Of a DNA stretch of 64,000 bases, positions 33,496 through 43,404 are shown in pieces. Source of the DNA: Corallium rubrum. Its lineage: Eukaryota > Cnidaria > Anthozoa > Scleralcyonacea > Coralliidae. The DNA lies in contig OZ036006.1 of NCBI GenBank assembly GCA_964035015.1, forward strand, positions 545,130-609,129, read 5' to 3'. The translations under genes and the position numbers were made by a program. The notes beneath the pieces are model-generated. The model saw nothing but the letters and a program-made list of their open reading frames with translations. It searched no databases and was not told where the DNA came from. The stretch's first letter is position 1. Every line of letters begins with the position of its first letter.

Positions 33496-33581
33496 ATTTT
33501 TCTCTGTTTTTCAGGCCAACGTGACTTAACCCTGGTAATATTTTAGTTTTTAATATATATAGCTCAAGAGCTTGTTTTCAG

Positions 33582-33656
33582 AATGTATGGGAAATGCCAT
33601 TAGAGCGACTTGGACCTTTTAAAAACGTGAACCCCATACAGCAAGCTTTAATTAGA
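33582..33656 (+). CDS. Unknown gene, exon 3
   Basis: 75 nt (25 codons) reading NVWEMPLERLGPFKNVNPIQ then QALIR. The acceptor is a textbook pyrimidine run (CTTGTTTTCAG) and the donor is AGA|GTACTG. Phase 0 at both ends matches exon 2 (ends phase 0) and the exon at 34018 (begins phase 0). Its frame stays open past the donor for about 30 codons, so the exact 3' boundary is less certain. It lies 28 bp after the Penelope target duplication, so the insertion only just missed the exon. Confidence 0.5.
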
Positions 33657-34017
33657 GTACTGCTCTCAAAAATTTCTAGTTGTGCCTTTGAAAGAGCAAC
33701 TTTTATAATTATAACGTGTAGTACTTTTTAAATATTACATTTTACAAATAAAGTATTATTTTCGTTATAGTTGATCAAATTACTGGTTCCTGTCCAATGA
33801 TTATATTACAAAGTTTACATAAATATTAGGAAATAGCAAAGATAATTGCAAAATAACTCCACGATTTGCTATCTCACTTTATGTAAACTTTGTAATATTC
33901 TTAGTACTTGTAATAATTTTAGTACTGGTATTGTACTGTACTATACTATACTATAGATGACTATGTTATGAGATATCATGCTTGAGTAATTTATATTCAA
34001 GTCGCATTTCTCATTAG

Positions 34018-34099
34018 GATATGGCCAATGATGGAGTTGAAGTATCTGACTGTTGTGACATAGCAGCTCTAAGAAACTCTGTTGATGATCGCAATATAG
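34018..34099 (+). CDS. Unknown gene, exon 4
   Basis: 82 nt, acceptor TTTCTCATTAG and donor ATAG|GTACTG. Only phase 0 is open, giving DMANDGVEVSDCCDIAALRN then SVDDRNI; it ends phase 1. The sequence is acidic and unlike a transposon protein. No following exon could be identified to the right, so the gene is either continued beyond 34.1 kb in exons I missed or is a decayed remnant. Product unknown. Confidence 0.5.
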
Positions 34100-34136
34100 G
34101 TACTGTACATATACTATATTGTATGCATGATATATT

Positions 34137-34140
<4 letters not shown>

Positions 34141-34190
<50 letters not shown>
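34141..34190 (+). repeat. (TA)25 microsatellite
   Basis: Pure TA tract directly abutting the 3' end of the Penelope remnant at 34191. Confidence 0.97.
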
Positions 34191-34194
<4 letters not shown>

Positions 34195-34880
34195 TTATTA
34201 CATCTTTAACGTTTTGAGGCACAGCCCCTTTTATTAATGGCCTTTATCAAAAAGCACAAGATACAGAAAGTGGATTCTATTTATACATGTGTGCTAATCA
34301 TATTCAAAAAAAGTCTCTAACATTTAGTCCCTTAGGAGTGAACGTATCTAACTTTATATATGTCCAAAATCTTTCTCTCTTTGTCAGTTCATTAACCGAT
34401 TTGTTTTTTCAATCACTTTAACCATTACATCGTCCATTCCCGAGTGTCCCATTTCAAAAAAAGGCTCATACAAATGCACTCCCGCTGTACCCCTCTGTCC
34501 CTTCCCATTCTGATTAAACTACCCTAAATAAACTTATAATTGTTGAAGCGTATTCTGAAAGACGTTATAGTACTCCCAACATAGATTTTATTACATCTTC
34601 TGCAACTAATAAGGTAAACAACCGCTTCCGAATCACATTCGAACTCAAAATTAATACGATACATTCGTTTGCCGGAACTAAACGTACTACCCTAATCCAC
34701 GTATTTACAAATCTGGCATTTTCTCTTACCACATTTCTTCACCCCCTATCACAATGTGTTTCATCCTGCTTTCCCACCTTAGCCCTAACCAAGTCATTCT
34801 TAAGGTTTCTCGACCTCCTAAACGCTACCATAAGTAACGGGTTTTTCCCCAAACACCTTCTTCATGTCTTCCGGGGGGGG
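34191..34880 (-). pseudogene. Decayed Penelope-like endonuclease of a second family
   Basis: Minus-strand pieces in shifting frames read VAFRRSRNLKNDLVRAKVG (near 34790), ARFVNTW, CRRCNKIYVGSTITSFRIRF (GIY-YIG core, near 34570) and GHSGMDDVMVKVIEKTN. Stops and frameshifts separate them. The terminal AGGCC..CAAAACGTT near 34215-34250 resembles a degraded hammerhead. Distinct in sequence from the copies at 28-33 kb. Confidence 0.75.
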
Positions 34881-34893
34881 GAGGGGGGGGGGG
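34876..34893 (+). repeat. G-rich homopolymer
   Basis: A run of 16 G interrupted once by A; it probably marks the truncation edge of the Penelope remnant. Confidence 0.85.
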
Positions 34894-35084
34894 GCAGATG
34901 CGAAGCCGGGCCGCGTTGTGTAATGCAGTCCAAAGAAATGTTGAAACCATTGTGTACCCCGGGCTTGAAATTTGCTGTATACCGATATCCATGGGATACT
35001 AGATTTTAGTTTTGGATACTAGAAGTCTTAACTTCAGTATCCCAACGGGATGCAAAAAAAGTTCGATAGCGCACAGCCACAGAA

Positions 35085-35195
35085 TCTGACGTAATGTCTT
35101 ACACTGTAACGTAATGTCTTATAACGTACCGTTTTATAATGTAGCGTAACGTGTTAGAATGTAACGTAACGTCTTACAATGTAACGTAACGAGAA
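35085..35195 (+). repeat. Short minisatellite, TGTAACGTAACGTCTTA type
   Basis: Four to five imperfect units of about 26 bp built on AATGTAACGTAACGTCTTAC. Confidence 0.8.
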
Positions 35196-35295
35196 AATCA
35201 AAGCTAAAGTTTATGTAAATCAAGAGGAATCTGTATCACATATACAGACACTCATTAAACATGGATTTTCTTTGATTTTTCCTCATGCATTTTTA

Positions 35296-35357
<62 letters not shown>

Positions 35358-35484
35358 CTCATTAATAATTCATGAGGAAAACACAACGAAAATCCATGTT
35401 TTCATTAAACATGGATTTTCTGTCTGTATCTGTGATACAAATTCATCCTGATTTACATAAACTTTGGCTTTGATTTTCTCGATT
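35189..35484. mobile_element. Foldback element with (TA)n centre
   Basis: GAGAAAATCAAAGCTAAAGT at the left is mirrored by CTTTGGCTTTGATTTTCTC at the right, with further paired blocks (CTGTATCACATATACAGAC, AACATGGATTTTC) and a (TA)n loop at 35299-35350. The TTCCTCAT..TTAATAATTCATGAGG signature recurs at 36285, 40345 and 41040. Confidence 0.8.
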
Positions 35485-35584
35485 TAGACAACGCTTTTTT
35501 AGAAAAATTACTATGCCAATGAATTTACAAAACCGGATCGGTTTAGAAGTCATTTACAGAATCGTGTCCGTTTTCTATCGGGAT

Positions 35585-36110
35585 ACAGGCACTCGGCTTC
35601 GCCTCGTGTCTGTATACCCCGATACAGAACGGCCACTCATTCTGTAAATAGTACATATATATACAGGGTGTATCAAAAAAAAGGCTACCCTTAGAAAATA
35701 TAATTAACATTCTTTTCAAATAACCTATTGTATATTGACAGCCCTGGACACTCTGAAGTCACGGATGCGTAAAAAACAAATGGTCGTATACACCTGGGAA
35801 ATTACGATAACTTCTAAACGTATGAAGGAGCATAACTGAAATAAAAATGTTAATTATATTCATATCAGTTCGATTAAAAATGGTTCAACTGACCACAGGG
35901 CTGTCAATATACAATAGGTTATTTGAAAAGAATGTTAATTATATTTTCTAAGGGTAGCCTTTTTTTTGATACACCCTGTATATATATATATATATGTAGT
36001 ATTTACAATATGAGTGGCCGTTCTGTATCGGGGTATACAGACACGAGGCGAAGTCGAGAGCTTGTCATATCCAATACAACACGGACACGAATATTGTAAA
36101 TAGCTTAAAA
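35585..36110. mobile_element. Foldback element hosting a mariner-like MITE
   Basis: ATACAGGCACTCGGCTTCGC..CCCGATACAGAACGGCCACT on the left is inverted on the right (AGTGGCCGTTCTGTATCGGG..ACGAGGCGAAG). The arms are split by the element at 35664-35978. A near-identical half occurs at 40490-40600. Confidence 0.75.
35664..35978. mobile_element. Mariner-like MITE, TA target site
   Basis: CAGGGTGTATCAAAAAAAAG and its complement form arms of about 80 bp with almost no mismatch, flanked by TA on both sides. The ends match the CAGGGTGTATCAAA style of Tc1/mariner elements. 315 bp, non-coding. Confidence 0.9.
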
Positions 36111-36192
36111 TACGCCGAGTCTTTGATGTTAATATAAGTAATATTTGTTCAGATTAATTCAGAAAAAGCTCAATTTCAATGTTTTAGAGCGG

Positions 36193-36264
36193 AGATATAC
36201 AACCACTAGTGGTTGTATATCTGATACAACCACGTGTGGTTTGTATCAGATATACAACCTCCTT
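36193..36264. repeat. Cruciform-prone palindrome
   Basis: GGTTGTATATCTGATACAAC and its complement GTTTGTATCAGATATACAAC are adjacent, and ACCACTAGTGGT is a second, smaller palindrome. The sequence can fold into a near-complete hairpin. Confidence 0.75.
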
Positions 36265-36892
36265 CACGGTCATGATTTCTTTTGTGTTTTCTTCATGAAT
36301 TATTAATGAGTATTTTAAATATATATAAAACCGAGTATACATATAAAAACCGAGTCAGAGCTGAGTGCTTTATCATTGTGTAGACGAAATCGGAGTTTCG
36401 ACTGCGCATACAATCTGAGTTGGGATAAAACGTAGTTCATTTATAACATGAGGCTGAAGCAGCCGTAGTAAACATAACATTTCTGATTTCAGAGACTTTT
36501 TAATGTTTAGGTATTCTATAAGGATAAACTTTGCTTATCGATTATCCTTGACAATAATACTAAACGTAGTTCTAAAAATAATGAACTCAAAACATGAAAA
36601 AACAGTCCCAGCCTATGTTGTCTTCCCGTTATGCTTTAATAGACACGATGTAATTTGCATAGGGGCCCAAATTGAATAAGAAATAATTTGCATGTGAGCC
36701 TAAATGAAACTACGTGATCGGTGGCCCATTGGGGTGGTGAAACAATACGAAATATTTGAATAAGAAAGAGCTAATTCCTATGCCGTGCACCAATATGGCC
36801 GCCATTTCATTGTTTTGGTACACCAATTTGGCCGCCTTGACGTAAGATGAAAACGCTCTATAGAAGCGAGCCGAAGGCGAGCATCAATATAC
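36265..36892. other. No gene seen
   Basis: AT-rich spacer carrying the TTCATGAATTATTAATGAG signature at about 36290 and a repeated CACCAAT(A/T)TGGCCGCC motif near 36790-36830. Confidence 0.4.
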
Positions 36893-37909
36893 AGCTCGGG
36901 ATACACGTGCGATCTTTTTCTCGCGCCGGCAACGCAACGGGTCAAATCATAGATAATGGAAGGGGAACTGGATAGGAAACTTCAAACGAGATTAAAGAAC
37001 CGGAAACGTTGTTTGCACAACTTCCTATGGTAATTACACACTTATAAGTAGCTAATGCAACCAATTCCTGAAATTAGACAAAAGTGTAATATCACTTAAC
37101 TTCAGCAGTGTCTGATTTTAGCCATGTGGGATCACCCGTTAAGTGCATTGCCCGCTTATAAGCGTAGAATTACCATAGCAAGTTGTGCAAACATCGTTTC
37201 CGGTTTCGTAAGTTTCCTATCCAGTTCCCCTTCCATTATCTATGGTCAAATTTCATTGCGTTTCTGGCGCGAGAGAGGAAATCACGCATGTATCATAACT
37301 TGCGCGGCAACGCAATTGCAACCTGATGCCTTCCGCAATCGTTGCCGAAAGCCGCAACGATTGCCGAAAGTATTAAATTACATAGGCATTGTTTTAGCCT
37401 GGTTTTAGCAGGAAACACAGTGTTTATTTCAGACTGGCTAATAAAATTCGCTTTAGAATGATCAGTTTGATGTAGGGCATGCTCGTTTTCTTTCCTTGAA
37501 TAGTCTCGATTTAGTACAGATATAGATTAGTCGACCGTCGATGTTCTCAGAGAAAGTAGCGACGAGAATGATAATCTTACTATCCTTCAAAGTATGAATT
37601 ATCACATTCGCATGGATTCTTCAACTTGAAGAATCAAAGTTTCAGGGACAGCTAAAAATGAAAATCGCTCACAAAAATAACATTCTTTCCATTCAACGTT
37701 TTAAACGCTTTGTTTCTATTAGAATCGACCTCACAGCAACAGCATTGCCGAAGCCAACGCTTCGCTCTTCGACACGTCATGGTGTCACTATTGCGACCCC
37801 GCCATAAAATTACCACACGTGTAGCCACTTCTCTCGTACCGGCAACGCAATAACTTTTGACCCGTTGCGTCACCAGCGCGAGAAAAAAATCGCACGTGTA
37901 TCCCGAGCT
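36893..37909. mobile_element. Inverted-repeat element, 1.0 kb
   Basis: AGCTCGGGATACACGTGCGA at the left end is mirrored by TCGCACGTGTATCCCGAGCT at the right. A second inverted pair lies inside: GGAAGGGGAACTGGATAGGA near 36959 and its complement near 37212, with GGTAATT/AATTACC words. No transposase. Confidence 0.75.
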
Positions 37910-39204
37910 TACAATGATAAAGCACGATGACGAGGTTTTTAAATAACTTCTAAACCATCATCATAAAGGTACCTAAGGTTACAACAAAACAACTCAATCA
38001 CCAAATGTGGGAGGCTCTAAATTATCATACTGGTGATTGGAGCATGCGCTGTGATACAACAGAGTCCCACATTTTGTATTCAAGGCAAAGAGGAATAAAG
38101 TTCTCATCTAAGTAGCTTAGTAGCACGCACTCTCTGGGAGGCGCGGGCGCGGAGTGGGCGGAGTTGAAAGAGAGCCTGCTACTGAAGCAGTAACTTTTTG
38201 GATTTATGCGTACAGAATGTACGCAAAAGTCCCATTGGCTAATCCCTTTTAATCAGTAACTTAGGCCTGGTGTTTCTGCAAAATATCGCATCAGACGCTC
38301 TCAACTTGATATTTTTATGGCTTTTCTATTGTTATTTAATGCAGGCCTGTGATATTTTGAACTCCGATGCCGATGGGCTCTCATGTTGACGACTTTTGAA
38401 TGATTCCGAGGAGAAACGAGGTGAGTGTGAAGTGGCATGGCATAATATTTGCACACAGCATCTTGTCAGTTGTGGAACAAGATGGCTAGTAATTCAGAAC
38501 TACTCATCACTAAAATATATTGTGTACGTATGTTATCACATGTTGAATGAGCTTTCATAAACAGGAAGTTGACTTCTCACAAGTGTTAATAGAGAATTTT
38601 AGAATTTTTTAAATGATATAACAAATGAGATATATATCAAACAGAAGCTATTGAAAAATGCTATTTGGAGTAGAAATTTCTAGTTTTTAGCTAATTAAAC
38701 GGGAAATATTTTTAAAATGGGGAAACGTCGGTCATTTGATTCATTGCGTGAATGTGTTTATATGGCTGATTCATACAATGAATCAAATGACCGACGTTTC
38801 CCCCATTTTAAGAATATTTCCCTAGAAATTTCTACTCCAAATAGCATTTTTCAATAGCTTCTGTCTGATATATATCTCATTTGTTATATCATTTAAAAAA
38901 TTCTAAAATTCTCTATTAAAACTTGTGAGAAGTCAACTTCCTGTTTATTTGTAATATTATATATTTCGAACAGCTGTTCGCAGATTTTGGACATTTTAAG
39001 GAGTTTTACTTAACGGAGAAACTTGAACTATACATCAAATGAAAGCTCATTCAACATGTGATAACATACGTACACAATATATTTTAGTGATGAGTAGTTC
39101 TGAAATTACTAGCTATCTTGTTCCACAACTGACAAGATGCTGTGTGCAAATATTATGCCATGCCACTTCACACTCACCTCGTTTCTCCTCGGAATCATTC
39201 AAAA

Positions 39205-39910
39205 TAATAATAATAATAATATTAATAATAATTATAATAATAATAATAATGATATTTCATATTTATATTGGGCAAATATCTATAAAATATTCAAATGAGC
39301 ATTAACATACATAGATATAATAATAATAATAATAATAACAGTAATATCAATAAAAAGAACTACAATTTAAAATTATGTACATGCAAGCAATGATCCATCA
39401 TATATAAATAAAAAGTTCTGCAGACTAAAAATGTCTTAACCTTACTTTTAAAAGTTGTAATGTTATGTAGCTCTCTTATGTTTGTCGGGAGAGAATTCCA
39501 AAGTTTAGGAGCTGCAAGCATAAAAGCACGATCCCCAAGTGTCTTCTTAGATTTACAAGGAGTAGCTAAAATTAATCCATCATTATTGCGGCGTAGATTG
39601 TAAACAGATGGTTTACTTATATTTAATAAATCACATAAATATTCCGGGGCCATTCCATGTACAATTTTGAATGTAATCAATAACAACTTAAATTCAATGC
39701 GCGCATGCACAGGAAGCCAATGTAATTCATGCAGTAAAGGTGTTATGTGACGGAATATTGTGGCGCAAAAAAACTAATCGTGCAGAAGCATTCATAACTC
39801 TCTGTAGCTTCTGGACTTGGCATTCGGGTAAGCCATAAAGCAGGCTATTGCAATAATCAAGTCTGCTTGTCATAAATGTATATGCATAAATGCATATGCT
39901 AGTCATAAAA
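39205..39910 (-). mobile_element. CR1-like LINE fragment inserted in foldback
   Basis: The intact opposite arm of the foldback gives the exact empty site (CATTCAAAAGTCGTCAAC). The 3' end has an (AAT)n tail at 39205-39252. It is 5'-truncated. The family is the same as, but divergent from, the LINE at 20093. Confidence 0.9.
39360..39910 (-). pseudogene. LINE reverse transcriptase C-terminal fragment
   Basis: Two frames read SRLDYCNSLLYGLPECQVQK then RIEFKLLLITFKIVHGMAPE, YLCDLLNISKP and LGDRAFMLAAPKLWNSLPTN. A frameshift near 39725 separates them. This is the post-RT domain of CR1-type LINEs; the RT core is absent. Not functional. Confidence 0.88.
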
Positions 39911-40400
39911 GTCGTCAACATGAAAGCCCATCGGCATCGGAGTTCAAAATATCACAGCCCTGCATTAAATAACTATATAAAAGCCATAAAAATATCAAGT
40001 TGAGCGCGTCTGATGCGATATTTTGCAGAAACTCCAGGCCTAAGTTACTAATTAAAAGGGATTAGCCAATGGGATTTTTGCGTACATTCTGTACGCATAA
40101 GTCCAAAAAGTTACTGCTTCAGTAACAGGCTCTCTTTCAACTCCGCCCACTCCGCGCCCGCGCCTCCCATCATCTAAGAAACAGCTTGTTTGTACCCTTG
40201 TCGGGATTATTGAGGGAGAAGTGCCTATATATGTGATATAGACCTGACTAATAAAACATCAGTGTCTATATCACATTTATATACAGGTTAATGGGTTTAT
40301 ATCATACTATAAAGGCACTGATTAAAAATTAATTTCTTTTGAATTTTTCTCATGAATTATTAATGAGGTTTAGAAATATACATATAAATATATACATACG

Positions 40401-40482
<82 letters not shown>

Positions 40483-40491
40483 CATATATAT
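40401..40491 (+). repeat. Compound (TA)n(CA)n(TA)n microsatellite
   Basis: TA to about 40421, about 31 CA units to 40484 with one CG, then TA again. Confidence 0.97.
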
Positions 40492-40605
40492 ATGTACTAT
40501 TTACAGAATGAGTGACCGTTCTGTATCGGGGTATACAGACACGAGGCGAAGCCGAGTGCCTGTACCCGATACAGAACGGACACGAATTCTGTAAATGACT
40601 TCTAA
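40492..40605. repeat. Half foldback related to 35585-36110
   Basis: TACTATTTACAGAATGAGTG then CCGTTCTGTATCGGGGTATA and ACGAGGCGAAGCCGAGTGCC, folding on itself around CGAGGCGAAGCCGAG with CCCGATACAGAACGG. Confidence 0.7.
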
Positions 40606-40908
40606 AACGCCTATTTAGGTAACTAAACAAAAATAAATCATGTTAACAGCTGATAAACCTTCCAGGTAAGGTTTAATAGGCTACGAATATTAAATTAGTG
40701 ATACGAGCATGCGCTTTAATTTAATATTAGTCCCACATTTTCTATTCTACGTGACGTGGCATAAATGGCCATACTGATCGTCATTTGTTATTCAACAAAT
40801 GTTGTTGGGCAACAAATGTTTGCATCTTCATCTTGTATGAGGACGCTACCAGCGTACCTCACTCAAGATAGTTGAATGCAAGGTGTCTGTACACTTGCTA
40901 CAGAACTG

Positions 40909-40988
40909 ATATGATCAGTGTCTGTAAATGTGATACAGAACTGATGTTTTATTAAACAGTTCTGTATCACATTTACAGACACTGATAT
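40909..40988. repeat. Palindrome, arms about 33 bp
   Basis: TGATCAGTGTCTGTAAATGT and its complement flank a 13-nt loop (ATGTTTTATTAAA). Part of the same foldback superfamily as 35189. Confidence 0.75.
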
Positions 40989-41068
40989 CAGTTCTGTACC
41001 GGGGTAAACAGACATTGATTAAACATTAATTTCTTTTGAATTTTCCTCATGAATTATTAATGAGTTTT

Positions 41069-41070
<2 letters not shown>

Positions 41071-41118
<48 letters not shown>
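41071..41118 (+). repeat. (AT)n microsatellite
   Basis: Pure AT tract following the conserved TCATGAATTATTAATGAG signature. Confidence 0.97.
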
Positions 41119-41120
<2 letters not shown>

Positions 41121-41126
41121 TTAACA

Positions 41127-41305
41127 AATAGAAAATCGCTTGCGTGTCTCTGTACTGTGATACAAACACGAATGACGTGATTTCAACTGGAAAAAATGCC
41201 AAGTGGAAACACGAGGCGAAGCCGAGTATTTTCACACATTTTTTCCGGTTGAAATTGCGTCATTCGTGTTTGTATCACAGTACAGAGTCACAAAAGCGAT
41301 TTTCT
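41127..41305. mobile_element. Foldback element with CGAGGCGAAGCCGAG centre
   Basis: AGAAAATCGCTTGCGTGTCT..GTGATACAAACACGAATGAC is mirrored at the right (GTCATTCGTGTTTGTATCAC..AAGCGATTTTCT). The loop contains ACGAGGCGAAGCCGAG. Confidence 0.82.
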
Positions 41306-42169
41306 ATTTGTTTTATAAAATAACTAACCGTTTTACGAGGTAAAAAACCAAGGAGAAGCCACCAAAGTGACCGAGACTCAGCTGACGAATGATGGCGTAA
41401 TCAAATAAATACGCCAGTGATTACGTGAGATTTAACCAAACAGAGCATGCGTTGTACAATATAAAATGAAAATGACGTCAAACGTGTCTCTGTACTCTGA
41501 GTGAAAATGGCTCTCGTCCAATCAGAGCGTGCGTAGCATACCTGTTATTTTATAAATATATATATATTCTTTAAATCCCTCCTAGACTACCTTCTTTGTT
41601 TTCTTTTGCTCTGTTCGACACTAAACAATATGTTAATTGGAGCCCTTTAGGAGCCTGGATTTTAAAAACTAATTAACCAAGTGTGCGGTCTGTCCAGACA
41701 GCGATGAAGGACTTTTTCCATATAGTCACAGACCGAGCAATCGAGGTTAATAAGGAATTTATTTAATAGCGAAGTGCACAGATGACGTCAAATTCATGTT
41801 TGTCTGAGTTTACAATTTATTCTTGCATTTCCAACAAAAGAAAATGGCTCATTATAAATCCCTCGAGATTCAATTTCGGTTTGTTTGTCTGAGTTTTGGT
41901 CTATAAATAGTAACCGTGCGCACTTCGAGCACTATTTTCGTCTTCTGAGTATGCTGTTCACGTTACCAGTTAACTTTGGCGTGTTGCTTTTTGTTTACAC
42001 TTGTTAGGCTTTTATTTGGCGTGTTTTAAAGTAAACAGTTTTAAAGAAAAGTGGCAGTAACGTTCCCGCACATTTTATTAAATATCGAATATTTGAATAA
42101 AGATACCAAGTTCTCTTTTATTTGAATTCTAATCAGCTCAGAAATTTTCCCGCCAAAACATACCGGTCC
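41306..42169. other. No gene seen
   Basis: Contains a CCAATCAGAGCGTGCGTAG word at about 41518 shared with MITE family C. The rest is unassigned. Confidence 0.35.
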
Positions 42170-42395
42170 GAGAAAAAAGCGTGTAATCTTGACCGCTCGG
42201 GAACCAATCAGCATGCGTCGTTTTGCGTACGGACCAAAAAACAAACATAGCTAAAGAATTCTAGAGAATAGATTAGTGTGCCAATAAGGCATTGATTGGT
42301 CTAGCATTTACCAGAGTTTATTATGTGGCTGTGTCACGTGAGCGGTCTTAACGCGACTTTTCTGTAATTTGATTGGTTCCTGAGCGGTCTTTACT
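42170..42395. repeat. Inverted repeat, GACCGCTC ends
   Basis: TTGACCGCTCGGGAACCAAT near 42189 is mirrored by GATTGGTTCCTGAGCGGTC near 42377. Confidence 0.55.
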
Positions 42396-42398
42396 TAA

Positions 42399-42720
42399 CA
42401 AATAAAACATAAAGCTCCGTATATATGTACTCTTATAAAGGTTCGTTTGACGTCATTTGAACACGAAAGAAGTTGAGTAGAGGTTCATTCGTGTCCAAAT
42501 GACGTCAATTGTACCTTTATAAGAGTACATATATGCACAGGTGCGGTAAACTAAAAGTTAGATAGTTTTGAAAGTTCGCTAGCTTTTCCCGCCAGCTTAC
42601 GCCATCCTACGCCATTTTACGTCATTCATGATCTTCGTACTCTTGTAAATGCACAGGGCCCAGCCAATCAGAGCGCGCGTAGAAAACACCTTATTTTATA
42701 AAAACCGGTAAAGACCGGTC
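42399..42720. mobile_element. MITE family C, copy 1
   Basis: AACAAATAAAACATAAAGCT, then an inverted pair around TACTCTTATAAAGG/CCTTTATAAGAGTA, then GCCATTTTACGTCATTCATG and CCAATCAGAGCGCGCGTAG. The same order recurs at 57029-57345. Confidence 0.78.
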
Positions 42721-42822
42721 ATTACAAAAATTGAAAAATAAAATCAGAAAATTAAGCAAGACAAGCTAAAATAGTGTTCAAATATTGTGAAAATAAATTC
42801 ACCGCTAAAAAATTAAATAGAG

Positions 42823-43060
42823 GATATTACACGGTGGTCCGAACTCCGAAGATATGGATTTTATCTTCGAGTGGTGAAAACCACGAGAAGATAAAATCAT
42901 ATCTTCAAGCCAGTGGGTAATTTTCTTTTTATTATATAGATTCAATGCAAAAAGAGGTAAAATTCTTAATGATGTCATCGATATCTTCACAAGTGAGGAT
43001 ATGGAAAATACGACACTGCATATTTTCTAATAAAACACTCACATCTATATAATAAATACG
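42823..43060. mobile_element. MITE family B, copy 2
   Basis: Shares GAGGA(C/T)ATTACACGGTGGT, the TATGGATTTTATCTTCGAG hairpin and the tail CGACACTGCATATTTTCTAA with 6198-6484, but lacks about 50 bp of the hairpin loop. Confidence 0.78.
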
Positions 43061-43404
43061 ACAATGTTTACTGTGACTGAAAGTGCTTTTGTTGTTTACA
43101 GCTTTAATTGAAAGTCGGTTACTTCGCCGTCGGTCTTCGCTGCTTGTACTCCCGACATTAAAATAAAACTTAAAAGCCTGGTCTCAAAATTACCCTCCCT
43201 TGATCTTTTCGCACAAACCTCGCTCCTTCCTCGCTCGGTCTGTACTGAAAGACCGCGAGCAGGATAATTTTACCGTAAAGACCTCCCGCCCGGTCGATAA
43301 GTTTTTAATAATCACTGAAAATAACGTCAATCTTTTGGCTTTCTTGGCTCAACACTTGTAAAAAATAACCTTCACGTTGGCAAAATAATCTTTTAACTAA
43401 CTTG
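43061..43404. other. No gene seen
   Basis: Unassigned spacer; contains a poly-pyrimidine stretch near its right end that merges with the LINE tail. Confidence 0.35.

Larger units (their letters stand above)
28257..33540. mobile_element. Penelope-like element cluster in intron 2
   Basis: The cluster is flanked by one exact 13-bp direct repeat, TTTTAGTTTTTAA (28244-28256, 33541-33553), so the whole 5.3 kb entered as a unit. Contents: a minus-strand element with intact ORF (28631-30940) and its N-terminal remnant (31005-31355); a second minus-oriented terminus (about 31384-31737); and a plus-strand 5'-truncated element (31740-33206) with its 3' terminus. The outermost ends are inverted copies of the same terminal sequence. 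The host intron is interrupted without damage to the exons. Confidence 0.92.
38113..40169. mobile_element. Giant foldback, about 2 kb, split by a LINE
   Basis: The left arm (about 38135-38770) is almost perfectly complementary to the right arm (38775-39204 plus 39911-40169), turning over near 38772. The outer GGGAGGCGCGGGCGCGGAGT block and inner GAATCAAATGACCGACGTTT block are both mirrored. The only large differences are the 706-bp LINE and an insertion of about 80 bp at 38952-39040. TCATCTAAG flanks both sides (38104-38112, 40170-40178), although about 20 extra bases separate it from the left arm. Confidence 0.88.
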
